Shown in pieces: positions 6,958 through 14,071 of a DNA stretch of 16,641 nt. A program made the translations under genes and the position numbers. Numbering within the stretch: position 1 is the stretch's first letter; every line of letters begins with the position of its first letter. The notes beneath the pieces were generated by a model, which saw only the letters and a list, made by a program, of their open reading frames with translations, had not been told where the DNA came from and made no database searches. Source of the stretch: Candidatus Falkowiibacteriota bacterium (GTDB lineage Bacteria > Patescibacteriota > Patescibacteriia > Patescibacteriales > UBA12465); assembly GCA_903839955.1 (NCBI GenBank), contig CAIMEI010000039.1, positions 1-16,641 on the forward strand, in the 5' to 3' direction.

Positions 6958-7368
6958 TTATTCTGCCGGCAATTCCGCGCGGAACTCGGCCACTTCTTCT
7001 TCCATCTCCGCCTCCGCAGCACTCACCGGCAAAATGCGGCTGGATTTTTCGATGCGGAAATAGCGGATCGGTTTGCCGGCAGCCTGCGCAATTTTAATTT
7101 CTGCTAAAACGCCGTTAGCAATCGGTCCAAAAACCCAGAGGGCGTCGGCCCGTTTCACGAGGTTATTATTCCCTTCGCGCACAACATCTCTTTCCACCGT
7201 ATCCAAAAGAAAATAATCAAAAATCATGAAAGGATTCAAAGGAACGCCGCCATTTTCCAAAACAAACTTGGAAATTTGCATCCGGTAATAAAAGAGGTGC
7301 TTGGACATGGCGGTGTAAACCAAATTTTTGTCCTTATTCAGTTTCAGGGCGCTGTGGATAAATGGCAT
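6958..7368 (-). CDS. DUF4406-like protein (nucleoside 2-deoxyribosyltransferase-related)
   Basis: At 136 residues, it resembles short proteins of the DUF4406 type, relatives of nucleoside 2-deoxyribosyltransferases. Supporting features are KHLFYYRMQISKFVLENGGVPLNPF near the N-terminus (shown by its parts: an aromatic/helix segment then GGVPLNPF), the central RADALWVFG (73-81), GVLAEIKIAQAAGKPIRYF (86-104) and a Glu/Ala-rich tail. In the family, the pattern of Asp-x-Leu-Trp-Val-Phe-Gly followed by a Glu in a helix and Gly-Lys-Pro forms the nucleotide-binding site. The exact substrate is unknown. A role in nucleotide salvage is possible next to purC, but the genes are convergent, not co-transcribed. 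A weak promoter precedes it. Confidence 0.55.
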   Translation of the reverse strand: MPFIHSALKLNKDKNLVYTAMSKHLFYYRMQISKFVLENGGVPLNPFMIFDYFLLDTVERDVVREGNNNLVKRADALWVFGPIANGVLAEIKIAQAAGKPIRYFRIEKSSRILPVSAAEAEMEEEVAEFRAELPAE

Positions 7369-7400
7369 ATATTTTAAAATTGAGCTTTCTTTCTATCCAA

Positions 7401-7429
7401 AAAATAGCATAAAATCAGCAAAAAACCAA
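7401..7429 (-). promoter_or_regulatory. Weak promoter of the DUF4406-like gene
   Basis: On the minus strand, TTGGTT (7424-7429), 17 bp and TATTTT (7401-7406), with TGC directly before the -10 box (extended -10). It is the poorest promoter match in the window, but its spacing is the same as the others. Confidence 0.45.
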
Positions 7430-7443
7430 TAGTTGACTCTCGT

Positions 7444-7472
7444 TTGACGTAAATACTAAAATTTGTTATATT
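7444..7472 (+). promoter_or_regulatory. Promoter of the 49-residue membrane peptide gene
   Basis: TTGACG (7444-7449), 17 bp and TATATT (7467-7472). The predicted start near 7479 leaves a long leader of about 110 nt, unlike the short leaders of the other genes here. Confidence 0.75.
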
Positions 7473-7504
7473 ATAATGTTCCTTAAAAACCACAAAAAAC
7501 GAAA

Positions 7505-7567
7505 AAGCCGAGAGCACCTCGGACTTCTAATTTTATAAAAGAAGCCCGGGGACCACAAAACTCGGGC
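7505..7567 (+). promoter_or_regulatory. Structured RNA leader with three hairpins
   Basis: CCGAG/CTCGG (7508-7522), CTTC/GAAG with an inner TTTT/AAAA (7524-7544), and GCCCGGG/CTCGGGC (7544-7567, one G-U pair) follow one another. The CCGAG of the first hairpin could also pair with the CTCGG of the last, so two alternative folds are possible. It lies in the leader of the small membrane peptide gene. It matches no RNA family I know. Confidence 0.5.
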
Positions 7568-7589
7568 GGTCGTAATCAACAACAACCAT

Positions 7590-7739
7590 ATGTTTAGATT
7601 ATTAGACTTTTTCGTCGGTTTGCTGGTGCTCGCGATTCTCCTGAAATTCGCGATGCCCAAGGAAATCGGCGACCTGGTAACCCAAATTGCCCTGAAGATT
7701 TTAATCCTCATCCGCAACGGTTTAAATCAGGTCAGCTGA
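7590..7739 (+). CDS. Small membrane peptide, 49 residues
   Basis: ATG at 7590-7592 opens a 49-codon frame ending at TGA 7737-7739. The peptide starts MFRLLDFFVGLLVLAILLKF, a clear single membrane helix (about residues 3-20). A short PKEIGD turn and a second, amphipathic hydrophobic helix (ALKILILIRNGLNQ) follow. No family is recognised. It is supported by its own promoter, a leader ending in the unstructured CAACAACAACC, and a strong terminator 8 nt after the stop. It could be a small regulator of a membrane complex, a toxin-like peptide, or a reporter frame for a regulatory RNA. The TTCATTAA element found before neighbouring genes is missing. Confidence 0.6.
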   Translation: MFRLLDFFVGLLVLAILLKFAMPKEIGDLVTQIALKILILIRNGLNQVS

Positions 7740-7747
7740 TAAAACAC

Positions 7748-7775
7748 AAAAAGGCGTCTTCTTAGGCGCCTTTTT
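7748..7775 (+). terminator. Intrinsic terminator of the small peptide gene
   Basis: AAAAAGGCG (7748-7756) pairs with CGCCTTTTT (7767-7775) around a 10-nt loop. Confidence 0.88.
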
Positions 7776-7789
7776 CTTTGGGCGCCGAT

Positions 7790-7818
7790 TTGACAAAAAC
7801 CGGCTCAAGTTGTAATAT
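7790..7818 (+). promoter_or_regulatory. Promoter of the gene starting at 7883
   Basis: TTGACA (7790-7795), 17 bp and TAATAT (7813-7818) with TG directly before it. Transcription would start near 7825. Confidence 0.88.
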
Positions 7819-7824
7819 TTGAGG

Positions 7825-7842
7825 TCAGCAAAGTTTTGCTGA
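7825..7842 (+). promoter_or_regulatory. Hairpin at the 5' end of the transcript
   Basis: TCAGCAAA (7825-7832) and TTTGCTGA (7835-7842) are perfectly complementary around GT, exactly where the mRNA should begin. It may be an mRNA-stabilising 5' stem or a repressor-binding palindrome. Confidence 0.5.
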
Positions 7843-7854
7843 TTTAAATAATTA

Positions 7855-7862
7855 TTCATTAA
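7855..7862 (+). promoter_or_regulatory. TTCATTAA leader element
   Basis: Exact octamer, 20 nt before ATG 7883, followed by CAATTCAAAAAACTGATAGA. The same downstream pattern (CAATT then A-rich) is found before the gene at 2411. Confidence 0.5.
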
Positions 7863-7882
7863 CAATTCAAAAAACTGATAGA

Positions 7883-8860
7883 ATGAAAAAAATGATTATC
7901 GGTGACATTTCGGGGAGAAGAGACTTCTCTGGGGTGTTCTTTGATTTTTTAGTGAAGTGGCAGAAAACAATTGTGCCGCTTCATCTTTCCGCCTTCCTTC
8001 AAGGAAAAAATGCCTTTGACGGCAGTTTCACGGATTGCGACCCACGCAACGAAGAAAAATTGCTAGAAGAACTGAAAAAGCAATTGCTCTCAGGCGCCAA
8101 GTCGCTAACGCAATTCAAGCTTTTTATTAAAAAAATGGATTATACCAATCCAGAGACAGTCAGGGCGCAAGAAATAATTGACTTCTACCATGAAGTTTTT
8201 GGCGCCACCATCAGCCACAATCTGATTTATAGCGCTCAAGCTAACCTACTGGATGAAAATTTCATGTATTTTTCTCACAAAGTCCATTTTAGATCAGATA
8301 TCTGGGCACAGCTTTGGAAAAATTTTCACTACGGAGAAAACAAGGCTCGGTACGCAGACGACAAAGGGCTGACTGTTTGCTTGCCTTTTAATTTTAATTC
8401 TGATGCCGGCTATGTCGGCTCTCCGCCCCGGGACTTTCTACTTGGCAGTATTCGTCAAGAAAACGAAGACTATTACTTCACCTATCGCGAAAGAATCTAC
8501 CGAGAAGGACCCATGGAATCAGTGAAGCGTTTCGGCTACCAGGGAGCCGCCAGAAAAACCTACCTTGGACAGCGAGACGGAATCACCCTCAAAGAAGCTT
8601 TTATTCTTTTGATGTTTGAATACTGGCGCAGTGAAAGCTATTTTCAGCACCCTGAAAAAGGAATAAAAATCGCCGTTCCCTGCTATGGCTCAGTTTGCAA
8701 AGATTACCAGCAAAAAGAAAAAATCTGGCCCATTCCTTTGGTGATTGCCTCTCCGGAAAACATTGAAAACACTTTTGCCTCTTTAACCAATCCCAATTAT
8801 TTGCCGATTTTTCTGGTCAGGGATTATCGCGTTATTGAGGTCACCAAAACAAACAGTTAG
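7883..8860 (+). CDS. Hypothetical protein, 325 residues
   Basis: The family is not recognised. It is a soluble, aromatic-rich protein without signal peptide. It begins MKKMIIGDISGRRDFSGVFF. The first third is helical and charged. The middle contains an aromatic/His-rich stretch (YFSHKVHFRSDIWAQLW and NFHYGENKARYADD), then SDAGYVGSPPRDFLLGSI. A conserved-looking segment with GYQGAARKTYLG, and EAFILLMFEYWRSESYF, follows. The C-terminus returns to short beta strands (IKIAVPCYGSVC, IPLVIAS, LPIFLVRDYRVIEV). Two Cys lie close together in PCYGSVC. Its strong promoter, 5' hairpin and terminator make it a single-gene unit. The start is fixed by the leader element 20 nt upstream. The many Arg, His and Asp residues are compatible with an enzyme, but no catalytic motif can be named. 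Confidence 0.8.
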   Translation: MKKMIIGDISGRRDFSGVFFDFLVKWQKTIVPLHLSAFLQGKNAFDGSFTDCDPRNEEKLLEELKKQLLSGAKSLTQFKLFIKKMDYTNPETVRAQEIIDFYHEVFGATISHNLIYSAQANLLDENFMYFSHKVHFRSDIWAQLWKNFHYGENKARYADDKGLTVCLPFNFNSDAGYVGSPPRDFLLGSIRQENEDYYFTYRERIYREGPMESVKRFGYQGAARKTYLGQRDGITLKEAFILLMFEYWRSESYFQHPEKGIKIAVPCYGSVCKDYQQKEKIWPIPLVIASPENIENTFASLTNPNYLPIFLVRDYRVIEVTKTNS

Positions 8861-8883
8861 AACTTGAGATTGCTCTCTTTTTT

Positions 8884-8912
8884 AAAGCCCCGCTTACCAA
8901 AAACGGGGTTTT
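8884..8912 (+). terminator. Intrinsic terminator of the gene ending at 8860
   Basis: AAAGCCCCG (8884-8892) pairs with CGGGGTTTT (8904-8912) with one G-U pair, around an 11-nt loop ending in A residues. Confidence 0.85.
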
Positions 8913-8969
8913 TAATTTGTGAAATATCAGCTAAATTTACTCAAATATCGGCCAAAAACACACCCTATC

Positions 8970-8998
8970 TTGACATATTAATAATAATATGATATAAT
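8970..8998 (+). promoter_or_regulatory. Perfect consensus promoter of the gene starting at 9039
   Basis: TTGACA (8970-8975), 17 bp of mostly A/T and TATAAT (8993-8998). Both hexamers match the consensus exactly. The TTCATTAA element lies about 11 nt after the -10 box, so it is inside the transcript rather than part of the promoter. Confidence 0.92.
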
Positions 8999-9008
8999 GC
9001 TAACATAG

Positions 9009-9016
9009 TTCATTAA
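9009..9016 (+). promoter_or_regulatory. TTCATTAA leader element
   Basis: Exact octamer, 22 nt before ATG 9039, followed by A/T-rich sequence. Confidence 0.5.
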
Positions 9017-9038
9017 GTATTAATTTAAAAATTTCGCA

Positions 9039-9359
9039 ATGAAAGCAATTATTGATTCGGAAAATTCTTTTTTAGTTAACACCTTTGGGTCAAAGGCGCA
9101 CATCGGTAATCAAATTCTCAAAATTGATACCCAAGAGAAAGAGCCGCCGCTCGCTTTAACCACTAGCGGAAAAATCCCGGTTTATGAAATGTTAACCGAA
9201 GAAGATTGGGCAAACGCCGCCCAAAAGCTTCCAATAATAGAATTGGCAAGCCGACCAGAGTTGGAAGTTCTTTATAATCAAATTCATAATGATTACGAAG
9301 ATCAGTTCGAGTCCAGGGAAGACTTTATTTTCAACCATCAAACATTCCCTCAAGAGTAG
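9039..9359 (+). CDS. Small acidic hypothetical protein, 106 residues
   Basis: The family is not recognised. The protein is acidic and soluble, with no membrane segment, signal peptide or cysteine. Its N-terminal half looks like beta strands (MKAIIDSENSFLVNTFG, then NQILKID and PLALTTSGKIPVYEML). The C-terminal half is helical and rich in Glu, Asp and aromatics (TEEDWANAAQKLPIIEL, YNQIHNDYEDQFESREDF). It is driven by a perfect consensus promoter, so it may be abundant. Its own terminator and the absence of a partner gene give no context. The start is supported by the promoter and leader element. Confidence 0.75.
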   Translation: MKAIIDSENSFLVNTFGSKAHIGNQILKIDTQEKEPPLALTTSGKIPVYEMLTEEDWANAAQKLPIIELASRPELEVLYNQIHNDYEDQFESREDFIFNHQTFPQE

Positions 9360-9369
9360 TTGTCCGTCA

Positions 9370-9390
9370 GATATAAACTAGTTTTATATC
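9370..9390 (+). repeat. A/T-rich inverted repeat after the small acidic gene
   Basis: GATATAAA (9370-9377) and TTTATATC (9383-9390) are perfect 8-bp arms around CTAGT. It lies between the stop codon and the terminator and could stabilise the mRNA 3' end or bind a protein. Confidence 0.5.
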
Positions 9391-9433
9391 AAAAAGCTCC
9401 ATGACTTTAAAAAGTTATCGGGGTCTTTTTTTT
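9391..9433 (+). terminator. Intrinsic terminator of the gene ending at 9359
   Basis: ACTT/AAGT and CTCC/GGGG pair around TAAA with a small internal loop, and an eight-residue T run follows. An A run before it also pairs with the T run. Confidence 0.75.
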
Positions 9434-9438
9434 ATTTT

Positions 9439-9529
9439 CGGGCCCCGTAAACAAAACAAAAACAGTCCACCCAGGGTGGATTGTTTTTGTTTTGACGTGG
9501 ACATTGGGCCCGTCTGTCAGCAGGCAGAC
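9439..9529. repeat. Long near-perfect palindrome with outer arms and a second hairpin
   Basis: A 21-bp stem (9452-9472 with 9474-9494, one G-U pair, single centre base) is enclosed by ACG/CGT and by outer arms CGGGCCC (9439-9445) and GGGCCCG (9506-9512). A second hairpin, GTCTGTC/GGCAGAC with an AGCA loop (9512-9529), follows directly and shares the base at 9512. It lies after a terminator and before the prs promoter, so it is probably outside both transcripts. It contains no gene. Possible explanations are a small mobile or palindromic repeat, a protein-binding site, or a separate small RNA. Confidence 0.7.
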
Positions 9530-9560
9530 CTTTACGCGAGATTCGCCTAGCCTAGCCAAT

Positions 9561-9589
9561 TTGACTTTCGTTTTCCGGGGTGCTTTAAT
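9561..9589 (+). promoter_or_regulatory. Promoter of prs
   Basis: TTGACT (9561-9566), 17 bp and TTTAAT (9584-9589), with TGC before the -10 box (extended -10). Start expected near 9596. Confidence 0.7.
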
Positions 9590-9613
9590 TAAAGGTCAAT
9601 AGTTTAAAGCAAA

Positions 9614-9621
9614 TTCATTAA
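9614..9621 (+). promoter_or_regulatory. TTCATTAA leader element of prs
   Basis: Exact octamer, 18 nt before ATG 9640, followed by TAATTTAATAAAAGAGCC. Confidence 0.5.
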
Positions 9622-9639
9622 TAATTTAATAAAAGAGCC

Positions 9640-10689
9640 ATGGATAGTGTAAAAAACATTCTTTTTTTCCGGGGACAAGGCAACCCCGAGCTGAGCAATG
9701 AAACCATCAAGGAATTGGAAGGTTTGCTCGGCCTAAGGTGCTGGTTCAACCACATAGACTTTGATGATTTTTCCGACCGCGAGGAGGACGATTGGATCCC
9801 TCGCTACGAACAAATCAAAGGAAAGACGGTCATCTTTTTTCAGGGAACGCACGAAAAAAAATTTCTCTGGGAATTAATGCAAATGATTTGGGCAATGAAG
9901 CACCAATATGGCGCTGCCCGGGTAATTGTGGTGCTGTTTTTTGTCTACTATAGACGCCAAGACCACCCGGAAAACATGAAAGAGATTTGCCGTCTCAGAT
10001 GGGCAATGCATCAATTGGCGGCCAATGGCGCCGATGACTTAGTGACCATTTCGCCGCATTCAGGACAGATGGAAAAATTCTGCCTGGAAGAAGGCATGAG
10101 ATTTCATGAAGCCAACCCCGGGAAAGCCTTGGCTGACTCTCTGGACCCTTACGTTCACGATCCACAAGCCGAACTTCGCTGGTACTCTCCAGATGGCGGT
10201 TCTATTGGACGCGCCGCCGAGCTAGCCAAAATACTAGGCGGACGGGTAATTTTTACTTTGAAAAATAGGAGTCTCAACAACGACGCGGAAATGAAAGATG
10301 GCGACCAGGAAGAGATTGCTAAAATAATCAAACACTGGCAGGAAAAGACTGGTTTTACGGAAATTTTTTATGCCAGTGAAGCAGACATTGTCGGCCACAC
10401 GATTGTCATGCTGGAGGATGAAATCAGTACGGGACAAACCGCTTCAACCACCAGTGTTTTTCTGAAGAAATTGGGAGCAGTAAAAGTAATCATTGCCGCG
10501 GTTAATCCGGTCCTCTCTCCTGGTTGGCGAAGGAAACTTGTACGAAGTGGCGCCTTTGACCACATAATTATGGGAAACACCATTCCCAGAGGGATGGCCA
10601 AATCAACAGGCGGAGAGATTTACACCCTTTCAATGAGCAAACCGATTGCTCAGAAGATTTATCAAATTATCAAATCAAGTAAACCCTGA
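9640..10689 (+). CDS. prs: Divergent ribose-phosphate pyrophosphokinase (PRPP synthetase)
   Basis: The family transfers pyrophosphate from ATP to ribose 5-phosphate, giving PRPP for nucleotide synthesis. Matches, in order: YYRRQDHP (103-110; usual form YARQDR), ISPHSGQ (137-143; usual metal-binding DLHS), SPDGGSIGRAAELAKILG (183-200), a loop with Lys208-x-Arg210 (the catalytic KxR pair of the flexible loop), the PRPP loop MLEDEISTGQT (257-267; usual DDxxDTGGT) and SGAFDHIIMGNTIP (303-316). The two Asp changes in the PRPP loop (to Glu and Ser) and the insert before it (about 211-250) set it apart from standard enzymes. At 349 residues it is slightly longer than the typical 310-320. It is a single-gene unit with promoter and terminator. 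The fold is certain; the exact activity is likely but not proven. Confidence 0.85.
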   Translation: MDSVKNILFFRGQGNPELSNETIKELEGLLGLRCWFNHIDFDDFSDREEDDWIPRYEQIKGKTVIFFQGTHEKKFLWELMQMIWAMKHQYGAARVIVVLFFVYYRRQDHPENMKEICRLRWAMHQLAANGADDLVTISPHSGQMEKFCLEEGMRFHEANPGKALADSLDPYVHDPQAELRWYSPDGGSIGRAAELAKILGGRVIFTLKNRSLNNDAEMKDGDQEEIAKIIKHWQEKTGFTEIFYASEADIVGHTIVMLEDEISTGQTASTTSVFLKKLGAVKVIIAAVNPVLSPGWRRKLVRSGAFDHIIMGNTIPRGMAKSTGGEIYTLSMSKPIAQKIYQIIKSSKP

Positions 10690-10695
10690 AACACC

Positions 10696-10724
10696 AAAAA
10701 GCCCGACTGCGCGCCGGGCTTTTT
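10696..10724. terminator. Bidirectional terminator between prs and the copper operon
   Basis: AAAAAGCCCG (10696-10705) pairs perfectly with CGGGCTTTTT (10715-10724). It serves prs on the plus strand and, 20 nt after the copA stop, the copper operon on the minus strand. Confidence 0.92.
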
Positions 10725-10744
10725 TAATAGAAAAAACGGAGTAT

Positions 10745-13700
10745 TTACTTCTTGAGCCCGAAATTCGGACCGACAAAATGCATCATGTCCAAGGTGGTGT
10801 TGGTTTTAGGCAAAATACCGGCAATCACCACGGCGTTCCCAAAAAGATCGTCAATGGTGTCGCCCGGTTTTTTGATGAGCTTTTTGCTGATCATCATTTT
10901 GGCTTCGCTGGCGCCGACATAAATCGGCTGATAGCTTTTGCCGCCAATAATCACGGGGCTAAAACCTTTGAGGCCGTCTTTGACTTTCTCCGGCGTATTG
11001 GTAGCGGTGACGAAATAAAAATCTTTCATGACCAATCCTTCACTGACATATTTCACTTCGGCCACCGTACCGAGGGCCGAAAAAGTGGCTGAATTCACAA
11101 AATGATAATCATCCATCATCGTGCCGGTTGGCTTAAGAATACCCACGACTTTCATGCTCGGAACGCCGAAGAAATCTTTCAGGCTATCACCGACGCTTTT
11201 GATGAGGCCGGCTTTCTTCATCATCGCGCCTTCAGCCGCGCCGACAATCATTTCATTATCTCCCAAATTTATCGTGCCCTCTTTAATAGTTAGGGCGGCT
11301 GGTAAAACATCGGCTCTCAAGAAGAGCTTGGGCTTCCCTTCACCGAAATCTATTTTACTTTCTCCGCCCGCCAGCTGGGTATTCAAACTGATAGCATCTT
11401 TCACGGAAATTTGCAGATTTTCTCCTGGCACTTCCATGCTCGCGCTTAATTTGGCAAATTGGAAAAAGCCAAAAACAAAGACAATAATAAGTAGCCAGGG
11501 AGCGAGAAGTGATAAATAGTTTTTCTTATTCGGACGGAAACGCTTGAGGAGTAAGGCGTTGCTCACCACCGAAATTGAGCTCATCGCCATCGCCAAACCA
11601 GCCAGCTCTGGACGTAAAACCAGACCCCAAGCGAAAAATACCCGAGCGGCAATCGGAATGCCGATGATATTATAGAACAAGGCGAAAAAGAGATTTTGCT
11701 TGATTTTCCCCATAGTTTCCCGGGAAAGCTGGAAGGCAGTGACGACGTCGCGCAAATCATTTTTCATGATTACGATGCCGCCGGCTTCCATGGCCACATC
11801 GGTGCCTGAACCCATGGCAATGCCCAAATCGGCTTGGGCGAGCGCTGGGGCATCGTTAATGCCATCGCCGACCATCGCCACTTTCAGGCCTTGCTGTTGG
11901 AGTTTTTTCACCTCGTTGGCTTTGTCTTCTGGCAAAACTTCCGCCAAAATATTGGTGATGCCGACCTGGGCGGCAATCGCTTGAGCGGTGCGCTGATTAT
12001 CGCCGGTGATCATATAGACCGCGATACCCAGCTTGATTAATTTGGCGACCGCTTCCTGCGAACTTGGCTTCACTATATCCGCGACCGCGACCATGCCGAT
12101 TATTTTTTCGGTGGTGGCTAAAATCATCGCCGTCTTTCCTTGGTTTTCTAGGTTAATCAATTGCTCATTTAGGTCGCCAAGGGAAAGGTGCAAAACTTCG
12201 GTGAGCAAGCGGCGATTACCAAAATAATATTTGGTACCGGCAATTTCTCCTTGCACGCCGTGACCGGGGATGGCCGAAAAACCAGCAACTTCTTGGAGGT
12301 CTAAATTTTGAGTATTTGCGGCCAAACAAATGGCTTCGGCTAGTGAATGTTCAGAGAGTTTTTCCAAACTAGCGGCGAGAGTTAGTAGTTCTTGCTGGCC
12401 AAGACCGCCTAGAGGCAATAAATCGGTCACCTCCGGCTTTCCTTTGGTCAAAGTGCCGGTCTTATCAAAAATCACGGCTTGAATGTGGCAGGCGGCTTCC
12501 AGCGGTTCACCGCCCTTGATGAGGATTCCCTGCTGAGCCCCACGGCCCGTACCGACCATTAGGGCGGTCGGAGTGGCCAAACCCAGGGCGCAAGGGCAAG
12601 CGATGACAATCACCGCCGTGAAGGCCATCAGAGCGAAGGAGAGCGAGGCGCCTAAAAATAGGTACCAGACGACAAAAGTAAGCAAGGCGATAACAATCAC
12701 GATTGGCACGAACACGGCGGCAATGCGATCGGCAAAGCCCTGAATTGGCGCCTTGGAGCCTTGCGCGTCTTCCACTAAGCGAATAATCTGGGCCAAAGCT
12801 GTTTCCCGGCCGACTCTGGTGGCCACAAATTCAAAACTGCCATTTTTATTAACAGTGCCACCGATAACGCTGTCGCCGACGTTTTTTTCCACCGGCAAGC
12901 TTTCGCCAGTAATCATCGCCTCATCCACTGCCGACAGGCCCTTGGTGATTTTTCCATCCACCGGAATTTTTTCACCCGGCCGAACAATCACCAAATCGCC
13001 AGCCACTACACTTTCAATTGGCAAGTCCAAAATTTCACCAGCGCGAGAAACCCGCGCCGTCTTGGCCTGCAAGCCCATCAGCTTCTTAATGGCATCGCCG
13101 GTTTTTCCTTTGGTGCGCGTTTCCAGCCATTTGCCCAAAACCACAAAGGTAATGAGATAGGCAGCGGTTTCAAAATAGAGTTCGGGAATTTTACCGGCCA
13201 AACCAACGAGCGAATGGTTGAGTAAATAATAATTTATTAAATTAACCAAACTATAAACGTAGGCCGTGGAAGTGCCAATTGCCACCAAACTGTCCATGTT
13301 GAAAGTGCGCATTTTCAAAGACGCCCACATGCCTCGATAGAATCCGGCGCCGATGATAAACTGCACCGGCGTCACCAAAATAAAAGACAAGATGCCGACA
13401 TAAGGCAGAAGAGCGGCCTGTCCTGGCAAGGCAAAAAAGTCCAGGAGCATGAAATAAAGCAAAGGCAAGGAAAAAGCCAAACTGAACCAGAATTTGCGCG
13501 CATAACTTTTGATTTCTTTCGCTCTCTTCTTGCGATCAAAATCCGGGTCAAGCGTGTTCACTTCTTCCGCTTCATAGCCGGCTTTTTTGACGGCCGCTAG
13601 CAGAGTTTCGATTTGCGCCTGACCGCCATCGTAGAGCACGGCGGCTTTTTCAGCGGCAAAATTGACGCTGGCCTGCTTAACGCCCGGCACTTTATTCAAG

Positions 13701-14059
13701 GACCGTTCAATCAAGTTGGCACAAGAAGCGCAGTGCATGCCAGAGAGCGAAAGATTGATGCGTTGCGTTTCGCCGCTGGTCTTTATTGCTTCGCGGTTTT
13801 CAATTTTTGAATTTTGCGCCACACTTTCTCCAAAGGGCGCGCTAGAAACAATTTTTCCTTTAAAACCGGCCCTTTTGATGGCTTGCAAAACTTCTTGGGA
13901 GTTATTCTGACTTTCATCCAAAACAATTTCTCCGCGCCCCTCTTGGGCGTTAATTGAAATCTCGCTAACCCCGGCTAATTCTTCCAGCTCCCCTTTGGTG
14001 ATTTTCTCACAGGCCTGGCAATGCAGGCCGTCTATTTTCAGTTGTAATTTATTTTTCAT
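10745..14059 (-). CDS. copA: Cu(I)-exporting P-type ATPase with a duplicated C-terminal extracytoplasmic domain
   Basis: It exports Cu(I) from the cytoplasm with ATP. Two N-terminal metal-binding HMA domains carry CQAC (14-17) and CASC (110-113). The P1B core follows: TGES (384-387), the CPC metal site (488-490), DKTGT (532-536, phosphorylated Asp), SEHSLA (569-574), GDGIND (731-736), and the Cu(I)-type YN (796-797) and MAMSS (824-828) in the last two helices. The usual SEHPLA motif has Ser in place of Pro; the His is kept. After the core, at about 845, an extra hydrophobic helix (850-868) leads to a 236-residue tail with two copies of one domain (939-990 and 1048-1096). With eight core helices plus one, this tail should face outward. 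At 1104 residues it is far longer than the usual 750-850. It is the last gene of the operon, 12 bp after the previous stop. Confidence 0.95.
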   Translation of the reverse strand: MKNKLQLKIDGLHCQACEKITKGELEELAGVSEISINAQEGRGEIVLDESQNNSQEVLQAIKRAGFKGKIVSSAPFGESVAQNSKIENREAIKTSGETQRINLSLSGMHCASCANLIERSLNKVPGVKQASVNFAAEKAAVLYDGGQAQIETLLAAVKKAGYEAEEVNTLDPDFDRKKRAKEIKSYARKFWFSLAFSLPLLYFMLLDFFALPGQAALLPYVGILSFILVTPVQFIIGAGFYRGMWASLKMRTFNMDSLVAIGTSTAYVYSLVNLINYYLLNHSLVGLAGKIPELYFETAAYLITFVVLGKWLETRTKGKTGDAIKKLMGLQAKTARVSRAGEILDLPIESVVAGDLVIVRPGEKIPVDGKITKGLSAVDEAMITGESLPVEKNVGDSVIGGTVNKNGSFEFVATRVGRETALAQIIRLVEDAQGSKAPIQGFADRIAAVFVPIVIVIALLTFVVWYLFLGASLSFALMAFTAVIVIACPCALGLATPTALMVGTGRGAQQGILIKGGEPLEAACHIQAVIFDKTGTLTKGKPEVTDLLPLGGLGQQELLTLAASLEKLSEHSLAEAICLAANTQNLDLQEVAGFSAIPGHGVQGEIAGTKYYFGNRRLLTEVLHLSLGDLNEQLINLENQGKTAMILATTEKIIGMVAVADIVKPSSQEAVAKLIKLGIAVYMITGDNQRTAQAIAAQVGITNILAEVLPEDKANEVKKLQQQGLKVAMVGDGINDAPALAQADLGIAMGSGTDVAMEAGGIVIMKNDLRDVVTAFQLSRETMGKIKQNLFFALFYNIIGIPIAARVFFAWGLVLRPELAGLAMAMSSISVVSNALLLKRFRPNKKNYLSLLAPWLLIIVFVFGFFQFAKLSASMEVPGENLQISVKDAISLNTQLAGGESKIDFGEGKPKLFLRADVLPAALTIKEGTINLGDNEMIVGAAEGAMMKKAGLIKSVGDSLKDFFGVPSMKVVGILKPTGTMMDDYHFVNSATFSALGTVAEVKYVSEGLVMKDFYFVTATNTPEKVKDGLKGFSPVIIGGKSYQPIYVGASEAKMMISKKLIKKPGDTIDDLFGNAVVIAGILPKTNTTLDMMHFVGPNFGLKK

Positions 14060-14071
14060 ATATCTTCAGGA

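Noticed and set aside
7737..7739. Recoding of TGA to glycine, as in some CPR lineages
   Set aside because: TGA ends the small peptide and prs just before strong terminators, and no in-frame TGA is needed in the recognised proteins.
9439..9529. Integron attC site or CRISPR-like repeat
   Set aside because: There is no attC core (GTTRRRY-type ends), no integrase, no second copy and no regular spacing.
10646..11092. Plus-strand open frame of 148 codons over the end of prs and the copA tail
   Set aside because: It overlaps two well-supported genes and the terminator between them, has no promoter, and is the antisense shadow of copA.
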